Source: CAZPMT01 sp964587655 (GTDB taxonomy: Bacteria; Hydrogenedentota; Hydrogenedentia; Hydrogenedentales; SLHB01). Taken from it: 32,010 nt of DNA. The notes under the pieces were generated by a model that searched no databases, was not told the DNA's origin, and saw nothing but the letters and a program-made list of their open reading frames with translations. A program made the translations under genes and the position numbers. The DNA is taken from NCBI GenBank assembly GCA_964587655.1, contig CAZPMT010000057.1, positions 1-32,010 on the forward strand. The letters run 5' to 3'. Within the stretch, counting starts at the first letter, position 1. Each line of letters begins with the position of its first letter. Shown here piece after piece: positions 7,134 through 15,943 of this stretch.

Positions 7134-8444
7134 TCACACAGTCCGCAGATGTTTCGCCAGGCGTTTCGCGAGGCCGATGATGGTGAGAACCGTGGGCCGA
7201 TCGAGGGCTTCGGGAAAGGTGCTCGCGTCGCACACGTACAGACCTTCCGTGTGCGTCCGCAGATCGGTATCCAGCATTGTCCCGATGCGGACCGTGCCGC
7301 TGGGGTGCGTGCCGCGCTGCGGAGTCATGAATATCGCGCTCGGGTCCGCGCCGGCTTTCAGCAGAATCTCGCGGCAGACGCGCTCCGCGCGGCCCAGGCG
7401 ATCCCGGTCGCGTTCCGTCATCGGCTTGCTGATGCCGCCGCCGGGATACACGCCTCCGGACACGTCGTCCTTGAGCTTGATCATGACTCCGAGCAAGTTG
7501 CCCCACCGCGGCCAGTAGAATGGATACTTCAGACCTTTGAGCGCCATGATCAGCGGGAACATCAGCCACGGGTCCGCAAGCGTGCTGAGCATATAACCTT
7601 CTTCGGGGTTTTCCCACGACCACGTCATCGGCGGCTCTTTTGTAATGCCCTTTTCTTTGCCGAATCCATAGACCATCACGGTGATGTCCATGGTCATGCC
7701 CACTCCCGCGTCCGGGAACCCCGACGCCTGAAGTATGCGCGGAGTGCCGATGCCGCCCGCGCACAGCACCACCGTTTGCGCGCGTACGGTGAACGGCTGC
7801 CCGCCGAGCTTGCCGCCGACGCCGGCGCACCGGCCGTTCTCGATCAAGACGCGCTCCACGAGTGCGCGCGTCAGCAGCGACGCGCCCGCGGCCACGGCTT
7901 CGTCGACGTATTCCGCCGCGTTCCATTTCGCGCCGCACCGGCAACCCAGCATGCACTTCGCGCCGCAGTCAAACAGGTTGGCTCGCGACGGCCTCATGAA
8001 CTTGAGCTGCGGCTCCCATTGATAACCCAGCGCCTTGCCGGCGTCGGCAATTCGCGTCGACGCTTCTCCGCGAAGGGCCTCGGGCAGCGGAGCGATCTCG
8101 AGTTCCGCCATCGTCTCGGCGACCTCCGCGTCGATATCCACGCCGTACTTTTCCTTGAACCACGGCGGAGGCGGCGCGGCGCAGCCGCAATACATGCTAG
8201 TCGCGCCGCCGAGCATCAAGGGACGGACGATGTTGAGTCGTTCCTTGGTGAACAGAAGACTGCCGCGATCACAGTAGATCAGCGGGCCGAGATACGTTCC
8301 ATAATACGGCTTCTTCCTGTGGTCGATGCCGCGTTCCAGCAACAGCACGCGTTTGCCCGCGCGGGCAAGTTCCCGCGTCAACGTGGAACCGCCGGGACCC
8401 GATCCGACCACCACGACGTCAGCATCCAAAGAGATATCGGCCAT
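7134..8444 (-). CDS. GMC-family FAD oxidoreductase with Cys-rich motif
   Basis: The 436-residue flavoprotein starts with a Rossmann dinucleotide motif, VVVGSGPGGSTLTRELA, and ends with the GMC C-terminal signature (THTEGLYVCDASTFPEAL, then PTVLTIIGLAKR). It therefore probably oxidises an alcohol-type substrate with FAD. A cysteine cluster, CGAKCMLGCRCGAK, sits in the middle. Related GMC proteins of anaerobes and actinobacteria have a CxxCxxGCxxGAK form that could hold an iron-sulfur cluster or disulfides; this is not settled. ATG 8444 has AGGAGGAAGG just upstream, while the longer frame to 8543 overlaps the preceding gene. It follows the AhpD-like gene by 49 bases and probably belongs to the same transcript as hemL. 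Its link to heme is unknown. Confidence 0.8.
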   Translation of the reverse strand: MADISLDADVVVVGSGPGGSTLTRELARAGKRVLLLERGIDHRKKPYYGTYLGPLIYCDRGSLLFTKERLNIVRPLMLGGATSMYCGCAAPPPPWFKEKYGVDIDAEVAETMAELEIAPLPEALRGEASTRIADAGKALGYQWEPQLKFMRPSRANLFDCGAKCMLGCRCGAKWNAAEYVDEAVAAGASLLTRALVERVLIENGRCAGVGGKLGGQPFTVRAQTVVLCAGGIGTPRILQASGFPDAGVGMTMDITVMVYGFGKEKGITKEPPMTWSWENPEEGYMLSTLADPWLMFPLIMALKGLKYPFYWPRWGNLLGVMIKLKDDVSGGVYPGGGISKPMTERDRDRLGRAERVCREILLKAGADPSAIFMTPQRGTHPSGTVRIGTMLDTDLRTHTEGLYVCDASTFPEALDRPTVLTIIGLAKRLAKHLRTV

Positions 8445-8493
8445 AACCGTCCTTCCTCCTCTTACATCCACCTCGGCATTTGAGGAAACGCGC

Positions 8494-8976
8494 TCAAGCG
8501 CCGAGCCGTCCGAAAGAAAGCTTGAACAGGCACAGATCCACAAAGTTGCCGAGGTAGTTTGACACCTTCATCAACAGGAGCGTGAAATGAATGCTCGCGG
8601 CGGCGTCGAGCCCGTATGTTCTTTCCAGCGTCGCGACCGCACTTGGGTCCGGATTGCCGTACGTGTCGGCCCAATGCTGCGCATAGGCCACAGCGGGCCG
8701 CTCCCGTTCAGGCACGTGGCCCCACTCGCGCGAAAGCAGTTCGCGGACCTCGTCAGCCGGGACTCCCTCCTTCACGGCGGCGCGCGAATGCACAAACGAG
8801 CAAAAGCGGCAGCCATTGACCTCGGTCTCCGCCAGGAAGAGCCGCTCGCGGAACGCGGCGTCGATTCCCTTGATGCCCATCGGGAGTTTGAAATACCGTC
8901 GCTGCGCCCACAAAGAACGAAGATCGCCAAAGAACGGGCCTATACTCGAGTACGTACGTTTCTTGAAAGCGTTCAC
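8494..8976 (-). CDS. AhpD-like / carboxymuconolactone decarboxylase family protein
   Basis: The 160-residue protein carries the AhpD-type CxxC and downstream His: VNGCRFCSFVHSRAA, with Cys56, Cys59 and His63. These are the thiol redox residues of alkylhydroperoxidase AhpD and of many CMD-fold proteins. It therefore probably acts as a small thiol-dependent peroxidase or disulfide reductase in the cytoplasm. It lies 77 bases after hemL and 49 bases before the GMC oxidoreductase, on the same strand. That placement suggests protection against peroxides or a redox job shared with the flavoenzyme. That is inference from position only. Confidence 0.75.
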   Translation of the reverse strand: MNAFKKRTYSSIGPFFGDLRSLWAQRRYFKLPMGIKGIDAAFRERLFLAETEVNGCRFCSFVHSRAAVKEGVPADEVRELLSREWGHVPERERPAVAYAQHWADTYGNPDPSAVATLERTYGLDAAASIHFTLLLMKVSNYLGNFVDLCLFKLSFGRLGA

Positions 8977-9053
8977 GGCTGCCGTGTCCTCCGGCTATCC
9001 ATCGCGGACCTATCCGCATCCAACATCATACCAGACTACAGACGTGTCCGGGG

Positions 9054-10340
9054 CTACTTCAGGTTTTTGAACGCGCCGCGGGCTGCGGAAAGCGTTCTGC
9101 CGATCTCGTCCGCGGTGTGGGCGCTACTCATGAAGCAGGCTTCGAATTGCGACGGGGCAAAATAGACGCCGCTGTCGAGCATGGCGTGGAAGAACCTGGC
9201 ATAGCGCTTGGCGTCTGACCGCGCGGCCTCGGCGTAGTTCCGGATCGAGCCATCGTGGAAGAAGAGGCAGGCCATGGAGCCCACTTGGGTCTGGTAGACG
9301 GGTATGCCGGCCTCGCGCGCAATCCCGCCCAAGCCCTTGCCGAGCTGCGTCATCTTGTACTCGATGCTTTCAAACACGCCGGGCCGTTCGAGGACTTCGA
9401 GCGTCGCAAGACCCGCCGCGGTCGCGAGGGGATTGCCGGAGAGTGTGCCGGCCTGATATACGGGGCCGACGGGCGAGAGGTGATCCATGATCTCGGCGGG
9501 TCCGCCGTACGCGCCCACCGGCAAACCGCCTCCGATGACTTTTCCGAGGGTCGTGAGGTCGGGCTTGATGCCGTAGCGCTGTTGTGCGCCGCCCATGGCG
9601 ACGCGGAAACCGGTCATCACCTCGTCGAGAATGAGGAGCGCCCCATGCTGCTTGGTGAGCGCCCGGAGTCCTTCGAGGTAACCAGGTTGAGGCAGGATCA
9701 CGCCAGCGTTGCCGACGACGGGTTCAATGATCAGGCACGCGATCTTGTCACCGTGCGCATCGAAGAGGGCTTGCGCGCCTTCGAGATCGTTGAACGGCAC
9801 GGTGAGCGTGCATTGTGCGAAGGTGGCGGGGATTCCCGGGCTGGTGGGCACGCCGAAGGTTGCGAGGCCGCTGCCGGCTTTCACGAGGAGGCTGTCGACG
9901 TGGCCGTGATAGCAGCCCTCGACCTTGACGAGGACGTCGCGCTTCGTGTAGCCGCGGGCGAGCCGAACGGCGCTCATCGTGGCTTCCGTGCCGCTGTTGA
10001 CCAGGCGGACCTTCTCGATAGACGGGTAATGCTTGATGATTCGTTCGGCCAGACGGATCTCGGCTTCCGTGGTGATGCCGAAACTGGCGCCCTTCTCCAA
10101 CGCCTTGGTGACGGCTTCGACGACGTGCGGGTGTGCGTGGCCGAGGACCAGCGGACCCCAGGAAAGCACGTAGTCGATGATCTCGTTGCCGTCGGCGTCC
10201 GTAAGATAAGGACCATGGCCCGACGCCGCAAAGAACGGTGCGCCGCCGACCCCTTTGAATGCGCGTACGGGGCTGTTCACGCCGCCGACGAGGACCTTGT
10301 TTGCTTCTTGCCAAAGTTTGTCCGACATACTTCGTTTCAT
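9054..10340 (-). CDS. hemL: Glutamate-1-semialdehyde 2,1-aminomutase
   Basis: HemL converts glutamate-1-semialdehyde to 5-aminolevulinate with PLP, the second step of the C5 route to tetrapyrroles. The protein has 428 residues, the usual length. It starts with the hallmark GGVNSPVRAFKGVGG and has the aminotransferase class III core (LVNSGTEATMSAVRLARG, ILDEVMTGFR). The PLP lysine is Lys267 in LTTLGKVIGGGLPVGAYGG. The C-terminus (YFAPSQFEACFMSSAHTADE) is typical. The ATG at 10340 follows GGAG. It is separated from hemB by a gap filled with an inverted hexamer-repeat element, so it may have its own promoter. Confidence 0.96.
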   Translation of the reverse strand: MKRSMSDKLWQEANKVLVGGVNSPVRAFKGVGGAPFFAASGHGPYLTDADGNEIIDYVLSWGPLVLGHAHPHVVEAVTKALEKGASFGITTEAEIRLAERIIKHYPSIEKVRLVNSGTEATMSAVRLARGYTKRDVLVKVEGCYHGHVDSLLVKAGSGLATFGVPTSPGIPATFAQCTLTVPFNDLEGAQALFDAHGDKIACLIIEPVVGNAGVILPQPGYLEGLRALTKQHGALLILDEVMTGFRVAMGGAQQRYGIKPDLTTLGKVIGGGLPVGAYGGPAEIMDHLSPVGPVYQAGTLSGNPLATAAGLATLEVLERPGVFESIEYKMTQLGKGLGGIAREAGIPVYQTQVGSMACLFFHDGSIRNYAEAARSDAKRYARFFHAMLDSGVYFAPSQFEACFMSSAHTADEIGRTLSAARGAFKNLK

Positions 10341-10379
10341 GAAGTCCTACTCCTGATTTCGAGTACTTCGTTTGCACCT

Positions 10380-10510
10380 TTTCGTGCTCGTGCTCGTAAT
10401 CGTAATCGAGGAAATGGGATATCTCCAGATCTCCATTGTATAGGACCGTGACTGTGGTTGTTCGCTTTTTCGATTACGATTACGATTACGAGCACGAGCA
10501 CGAGCACGAA
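10380..10510. repeat. Paired inverted hexamer-repeat element, copy 2
   Basis: Left arm 10380-10408 has two GTGCTC and two GTAATC hexamers. Right arm 10471-10510 has the reverse complement with three of each. Both end in TTCGTGC/GCACGAA. A 62-base spacer lies between them. It fills the hemB-hemL gap. The same design occurs at 2316-2528, where both arms carry a matched GTGCGC variant. Confidence 0.8.
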
Positions 10511-10557
10511 AGGATGAACCGGACGATCCATGATTGAACACGCTGAGTTGAGAATCA

Positions 10558-11544
<987 letters not shown>

Positions 11545-11602
11545 GTGGTGTTCCTCCGTATCGATTCCGAAGACAGCATCGTATCTTCCGGGTCTGAAGC
11601 AA

Positions 11603-12877
11603 TCAAGGTGATTCCTCGATTCCGAAGAGCCGCTTGACGAGATGCAGCACCGTGTGGGGATCGTGATGGCCGATCTCTTGTTTGATGCTGGCCGCGGGAC
11701 GCTGGAGAATGCCGCGGACAATGCGTGTCGTCAGGAAGTCGACTTCCTTGCGCTGCTCTTCGCTGAGTTCCGGCAGGGCGGCCAGCGTCTTTCGGAGTTC
11801 GCGTTCACGGATCTGCTCGAATTCTTCGGACATCGAGACGATCGTGGGCTCCGCGGCGAGCCCGGCCATCCAGTGCATGAACCGCTCGACGCCGTTCTCG
11901 ACGAGGACCATGGCGGCATCGATCTCTTTGCGCCGCGCATCGAGATTCTCGTTCACGACTTGTTCCAAGTCGTCGACGTTGTACAGATACACATTGTCAA
12001 GATCGCCGGCGTCCGCGTCCACGTCGCGCGGAACGGCGATATCAATCACGAGCATCGGCTCCTGGGCGCGCTGCTTGAGTGCGCTCTGAAAATCGGGCGC
12101 ATGAAGGATCGTCCGGGGCGCGGCCGTGGTGCTGACGACGATGTCTGCGCGATGCAGATGATTTCCGAGTTCCTCGAAAGCGATGGGCTCGCCCGCATAC
12201 GCTTCCGCGAGTTTTTGAGCGCGCTCCGGATTGCGGTTGGCGACCAGGACGCCGCGCGCGCCATGGTCGACCAGGCTCTTGACGGTAAGTTCGGCCATTT
12301 CGCCCGATCCGACCACCATGACGGTCTTGCCCGCAAGGTCGCTGAATATGGACACGGCCAGATCGACGGCGACGGAACTGACGGAGACTTTCCCCGCGCC
12401 GATGCTGGTTTGCGTTCGCACGCTCTTGGCGACCGTGAAGGCTTTCTGGAACAGGGTGTGGATTATCTTGTCCACGGTCTGTTCGGCTTGTGCGATCAAG
12501 TAGGCGTCGTGCACCTGGCCGAGGATCTGCACTTCGCCGACGACGAGGCTGTCGAGGCTCGAGGCTACCCGGAAGAGGTGTCCCACCATCTCGCGTTCCT
12601 TGTGGGCATACAGCGCCTCGGCGAAATCCGCCTCCGGGATTTGGCGCCATGCGCTGAGGAATGCGCGGATCTCCGAGCAAAGCGTATCGGCCGGCGCCGT
12701 GTGGCTCATATATATCTCGACGCGGTTGCAGGTGCTCAGAAGAACGACCCCGGCCCCTTCGACGCGTTTCGCAAGGCTCAACAAGGCGCTCGGGATCGTA
12801 TCGGCGGGAAATGCCAGGCGCTCGCGCAACTCGAGCGAACTGGTGTGATGGCTGAGCCCGACAATGACAAGACTCAT
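11603..12877 (-). CDS. hemA: Glutamyl-tRNA reductase
   Basis: HemA reduces glutamyl-tRNA(Glu) to glutamate-1-semialdehyde with NADPH, the first committed step. The protein has 424 residues. The nucleophile is Cys50 in LLSTCNRVEIY. GEVQILGQVHDAY and SIGAGKVSVSSVAVDLA follow. The NADPH-binding domain begins at KTVMVVGSGEMAELTVKSL. The C-terminal helical dimerisation domain has the LPELSEEQRKEVDFLTTRIV type sequence. It overlaps the CcsA/HemX-like gene by four bases (ATGA), so the two are translationally coupled, as hemX and hemA are in other bacteria. Confidence 0.96.
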   Translation of the reverse strand: MSLVIVGLSHHTSSLELRERLAFPADTIPSALLSLAKRVEGAGVVLLSTCNRVEIYMSHTAPADTLCSEIRAFLSAWRQIPEADFAEALYAHKEREMVGHLFRVASSLDSLVVGEVQILGQVHDAYLIAQAEQTVDKIIHTLFQKAFTVAKSVRTQTSIGAGKVSVSSVAVDLAVSIFSDLAGKTVMVVGSGEMAELTVKSLVDHGARGVLVANRNPERAQKLAEAYAGEPIAFEELGNHLHRADIVVSTTAAPRTILHAPDFQSALKQRAQEPMLVIDIAVPRDVDADAGDLDNVYLYNVDDLEQVVNENLDARRKEIDAAMVLVENGVERFMHWMAGLAAEPTIVSMSEEFEQIRERELRKTLAALPELSEEQRKEVDFLTTRIVRGILQRPAASIKQEIGHHDPHTVLHLVKRLFGIEESP

Positions 12878-13764
12878 GACCCGCCGCTCCAGAAGTAGTG
12901 GCCGCGCAGGTTCAGGATGGACAGGGCGACATAGGACACAATCAACAAGAAGAAGCCCAGGAACACCAGTTGCGCCAGTTTAGGTCCCCGCAGCCGTCCA
13001 GTCCGCCCGAGGTGGAACATGGACGCATAGAACGCCGCCATTCCGTAAGACAGCACGACCTTCGGAGACGCCCACCAGTAGGGACCCAGGAGATTGCGGT
13101 CGATGAAGGCCCACGCAAGACCAAGCGCAAGCGTTACGACGAAGAACGGGTACCCATAACGGATGAGCCGGAAGAGAGCGGCATCGAGTTCCTTCAGCGA
13201 AGGAAGGTGGCGGGCAAGCCACGATACGCGGTGGTGTTTGAGATGGGATGACTGGCACAAGTACGCGGCGCTCGTCATGCTCGCAAGGTAGAAGAGCGCA
13301 TAGGCCAGAAATGCCAGCCCGACGTGTACGGCCAGGAACGAACTCCTGAGTTCGCGCGGTTCCAGCCCCAGGAACCGGTGCGCAAAAGCAACATTCACGA
13401 GGCAAATGGCCGCCAGCGGCGGAAGATAAAACGAGAGCAGCGCGGGCATGGTGTTCTTACGTATGGTCAACAGGATAGCCAGTGCGGTGAGCACCGCGAA
13501 AAGGTCGATCGATTCGGTCATCGTGGTCAGAGGCAGCCGGCCCCAGGTCCACCAGCGGATGACGAAAGCGGCGACGAGGAAAAGGATGCCCGCCACCAGC
13601 GCGCGGGACGATAGGCCCAGCCAGAGGGGATTGGCGTTGTGGAGGTAAAGAAGCGCTATAAGGGCGGCAAGAACATAGAACGCGCCGCCCGCGTAGAAGA
13701 CCACGTACGTTACTGTAAGCATAAGCCAGAGATCCCCGATTTCATCCTGTTCAAGGGCCGGCAT
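12874..13764 (-). CDS. CcsA/HemX-like multi-pass membrane protein
   Basis: The 296-residue protein is hydrophobic with about eight transmembrane segments and belongs to the cytochrome c assembly (CcsA/ResC/HemX) family. WTWGRLPLTTMTESIDLFA and HVGLAFLAYALFYLAS are typical stretches. The tryptophan-rich heme-handling motif of true cytochrome c synthetases (WGxYWxWDPKE) is replaced by GPYWWASPKVVLS, which lacks the WDPKE part. It therefore looks like the HemX branch, which modulates HemA, rather than a complete cytochrome c synthetase. The four-base overlap with hemA supports that. A heme transport role remains possible. Confidence 0.8.
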   Translation of the reverse strand: MPALEQDEIGDLWLMLTVTYVVFYAGGAFYVLAALIALLYLHNANPLWLGLSSRALVAGILFLVAAFVIRWWTWGRLPLTTMTESIDLFAVLTALAILLTIRKNTMPALLSFYLPPLAAICLVNVAFAHRFLGLEPRELRSSFLAVHVGLAFLAYALFYLASMTSAAYLCQSSHLKHHRVSWLARHLPSLKELDAALFRLIRYGYPFFVVTLALGLAWAFIDRNLLGPYWWASPKVVLSYGMAAFYASMFHLGRTGRLRGPKLAQLVFLGFFLLIVSYVALSILNLRGHYFWSGGS

Positions 13765-13839
13765 CCATTCTATAGCGCGACAATACTGACCGGCAATGTT
13801 TTGTGGCGGGCCGCGTAAGGCTTCCGCGTGAGCCGGCGC

Positions 13840-14925
13840 TCACTCGGACCCTCGGGCCTTGGGAACGTATGCGCAGAAAGGCTCTTCATCGAGATAGTCT
13901 CCCGTCACCGCATAGGCGCGGGCGCGGCATCCGCCACACCACCGCCGATACTCGCAGATCCCGCAATCGCCCTTGTAGTGGCGGAAATCCCGGAGCTGCT
14001 TGAACAACGCGGAAGTCCGCCATATCTCGGCGAAATCGAAGCCGGCCTCGCGGAGGTCGCCCGCCTTCTCCTCGAGGAAACCGCAGATCTGAACCTTGCC
14101 GACGTGGCTTATGAAAGCGAAACTGAGCCCGCCCATGCAACCCTTGCTCATCGCGTCCAAGCCGTGGGTCTCGGCGTTCACTTCGCGCCCCGCTTCCGCT
14201 TCGCGCTGCCGCAAGACGCGATAGTAATGCGGGGCGCAGGTTGGCTTGAATGGAATCGGACTGTCCTGCCGCATATCGTAGATGTGGTTCAGAATGCTTT
14301 CGTATTCCTCGGGGTTGAGGAGTTCGTCTCGGATTTCCTTGCCGCGTCCGGTGGGCACAAGCAGGAAGGGATGAAACGCGGCGGCCCCCAGGGACACGGC
14401 CAGCCCGAAAATGCGATCCAGCGCGTCCATGTTGCGTCGCGTGACGGTCGTATTCACTTGGAACGCGAGCCCGCCTTTCCGGGCCGCCTCGATACCCGCC
14501 ATTGTGGCGTTGAACGCGCCGGGAACGCCGCGAAAGTCATCATGGCTTGCCGCGTCAGGACCGTCGATGCTCACGCTGATGCGCTGAATCCCGGCGTCTC
14601 CCAGTGCGCGCGCGATCTCCTCGGTAAGGAGCGTGCCGCACGTGGCCATGACGGGTTGAAGTCCGGCCTGGACCGTATAGCGGATGATGTCGAAGATATC
14701 CGGGCGGAGAAGCGGTTCGCCGCCGGTGAGGATCATGATCGGTTTGAAGTTGGCGGCAACATTGTCGAGCACCCGCTTCACCTCGTCGAGCGTGAATTCG
14801 CCCTCATAGGCGCAGTGCTCGGCGGCGGCGCGGCAGTGCTTGCAGTGAAGGGTGCAGCGCCGCGTGACCTCCCACGCAATGAGCCGCGGCGTGAAAACGT
14901 CTTGTTTGTGCGTTGGATGATCCAT
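13840..14925 (-). CDS. ahbD: AhbD, heme b synthase (radical SAM)
   Basis: AhbD performs the last step of the siroheme-dependent route, the oxidative decarboxylation of the two propionates of Fe-coproporphyrin III to vinyls. The 361-residue radical SAM enzyme starts with RLIAWEVTRRCTLHCKHC, whose Cys24, Cys28 and Cys31 bind the SAM-cluster. ILTGGEPLLRPDIF and SVSIDGPD are standard motifs. The C-terminus has the AhbD-like GCMGGLSFAFISHVGKVQIC and a SPASM-type set of cysteines (CGICEYRRWCGGCRA, then FC), which probably hold a second cluster. It starts one base after the ahbAB stop. It resembles NirJ of heme d1 synthesis, but the RAAAEH sequence after the CxxxCxxC and the operon favour AhbD. Confidence 0.88.
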   Translation of the reverse strand: MDHPTHKQDVFTPRLIAWEVTRRCTLHCKHCRAAAEHCAYEGEFTLDEVKRVLDNVAANFKPIMILTGGEPLLRPDIFDIIRYTVQAGLQPVMATCGTLLTEEIARALGDAGIQRISVSIDGPDAASHDDFRGVPGAFNATMAGIEAARKGGLAFQVNTTVTRRNMDALDRIFGLAVSLGAAAFHPFLLVPTGRGKEIRDELLNPEEYESILNHIYDMRQDSPIPFKPTCAPHYYRVLRQREAEAGREVNAETHGLDAMSKGCMGGLSFAFISHVGKVQICGFLEEKAGDLREAGFDFAEIWRTSALFKQLRDFRHYKGDCGICEYRRWCGGCRARAYAVTGDYLDEEPFCAYVPKARGSE

Positions 14926-14926
14926 C

Positions 14927-15943
14927 TTATGGGTTGCTTTCGCTGAAGTACCGGGGAGCGGTCTTCTTGAGCTCCTCCGAACTAAACAGAATCGCGTGCT
15001 GGGTAATCCCTGTGTGATCCGCGATGCGCCGCGTCACGGCCTCGACGTCGGCCCGCGCGGCCCCGTGGATCATGGCGTACAGGTTGAAATCCCAATTCGG
15101 CTGCGTGTCCCGCTGGTAACAATGACTGACTTCCGGCTGTGCGGCCATGTACTTCCCCGCGGATTCGACTTGATCCGGCGAGGCCTTCCACACGCTCATA
15201 CCGTTGGCGGGATACCCCACCGCCTGATGGGCCACACGCGCTCCGAACCGGCGGATCGTGCCGTCGGCAAGCCAGCCGCGGATGCGGTCCAGCGCGAGTT
15301 CCTCGATGATCTCGGCCCGCTGAGCGATATCGGTAAAGGGTTGCTCCGTCAAGGGCAAAGGATCGCTCAACACGCGCAAGAGACGCATCTCCCAATCCGC
15401 GAATGCCGGCGGCGGTCCCGCTTCTTTGTGGTTATTCACGGGAGCTTCTTTTTCCGGCCTTGGTTTGGAATGCGTAGCGAAATGGACTTGGATCTTGAAC
15501 ATCCGCCGTTGGGGCAATGACAAGACCTGGCGGACGCCCGCCCTGGCCCGGATACGATCCAGGATCCTGTCGATGTCCGTCTCGGAACGCGCGATAACCG
15601 TAAACCAGATATTGAACGCGTGTTCGCGCAGATAGTTGTGCGTCACTTCGGAAAAGCTGTTGATCAACGCCGCGACGCCCTGCACCGCGTCCGAAGCGAC
15701 CTGCGCCGCGCACAGCGTGCTGACGTAACCGAGTCTCCTGAGATCGAAGACCGCCCCCATCTCGCGGATTAAGCCGTCGCGATGCAGCCGCCGAACGCGC
15801 TCCAAGATCTCCGATTCGGTGGATGTAACCTGTTCCGCAAGGACGCGGAAAGGGCGCGCGTCCACGGGAAACTCGCTTTGGACAGCATCCAGCAGCCGTC
15901 CATCGAGGTCATCCAACAGTTTGCCACTCCCGCCGGACGTCAT
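14927..15943 (-). CDS. ahbA/ahbB: AhbA-AhbB fusion, siroheme decarboxylase
   Basis: The 338-residue protein joins two Lrp/AsnC-like modules, each a helix-turn-helix plus a RAM-type domain. Module 1 (about 8-155) is AhbA-like, with VTHNYLREHAFNIWFTV and LPQRRMFKIQVHF. Module 2 (about 183-335) is AhbB-like, with IRRFGARVAHQAVGYPANGM and SHCYQRDTQPNWDFNLYAMI. A charged, proline-rich linker joins them. In Desulfovibrio and methanogens AhbA and AhbB are separate subunits that remove two acetate carboxylates from siroheme to give 12,18-didecarboxysiroheme. Here both are in one chain, as in some NirDL proteins. The start ATG overlaps the ahbC stop by ATGA, which sets it at 15943 and not at the upstream 16225. 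It is not expected to act as a transcription factor. Confidence 0.88.
   Translation of the reverse strand: MTSGGSGKLLDDLDGRLLDAVQSEFPVDARPFRVLAEQVTSTESEILERVRRLHRDGLIREMGAVFDLRRLGYVSTLCAAQVASDAVQGVAALINSFSEVTHNYLREHAFNIWFTVIARSETDIDRILDRIRARAGVRQVLSLPQRRMFKIQVHFATHSKPRPEKEAPVNNHKEAGPPPAFADWEMRLLRVLSDPLPLTEQPFTDIAQRAEIIEELALDRIRGWLADGTIRRFGARVAHQAVGYPANGMSVWKASPDQVESAGKYMAAQPEVSHCYQRDTQPNWDFNLYAMIHGAARADVEAVTRRIADHTGITQHAILFSSEELKKTAPRYFSESNP

Noticed and set aside
7086..8483. 465-codon open frame on the plus strand
   Set aside because: It is antisense to the GMC oxidoreductase, is rich in Arg/His/Ala, and shows no recognisable domain.
14927..15943. Lrp/AsnC transcription regulator
   Set aside because: The two-module layout, the AhbA/AhbB motifs and the position between ahbC and ahbD fit siroheme decarboxylase.
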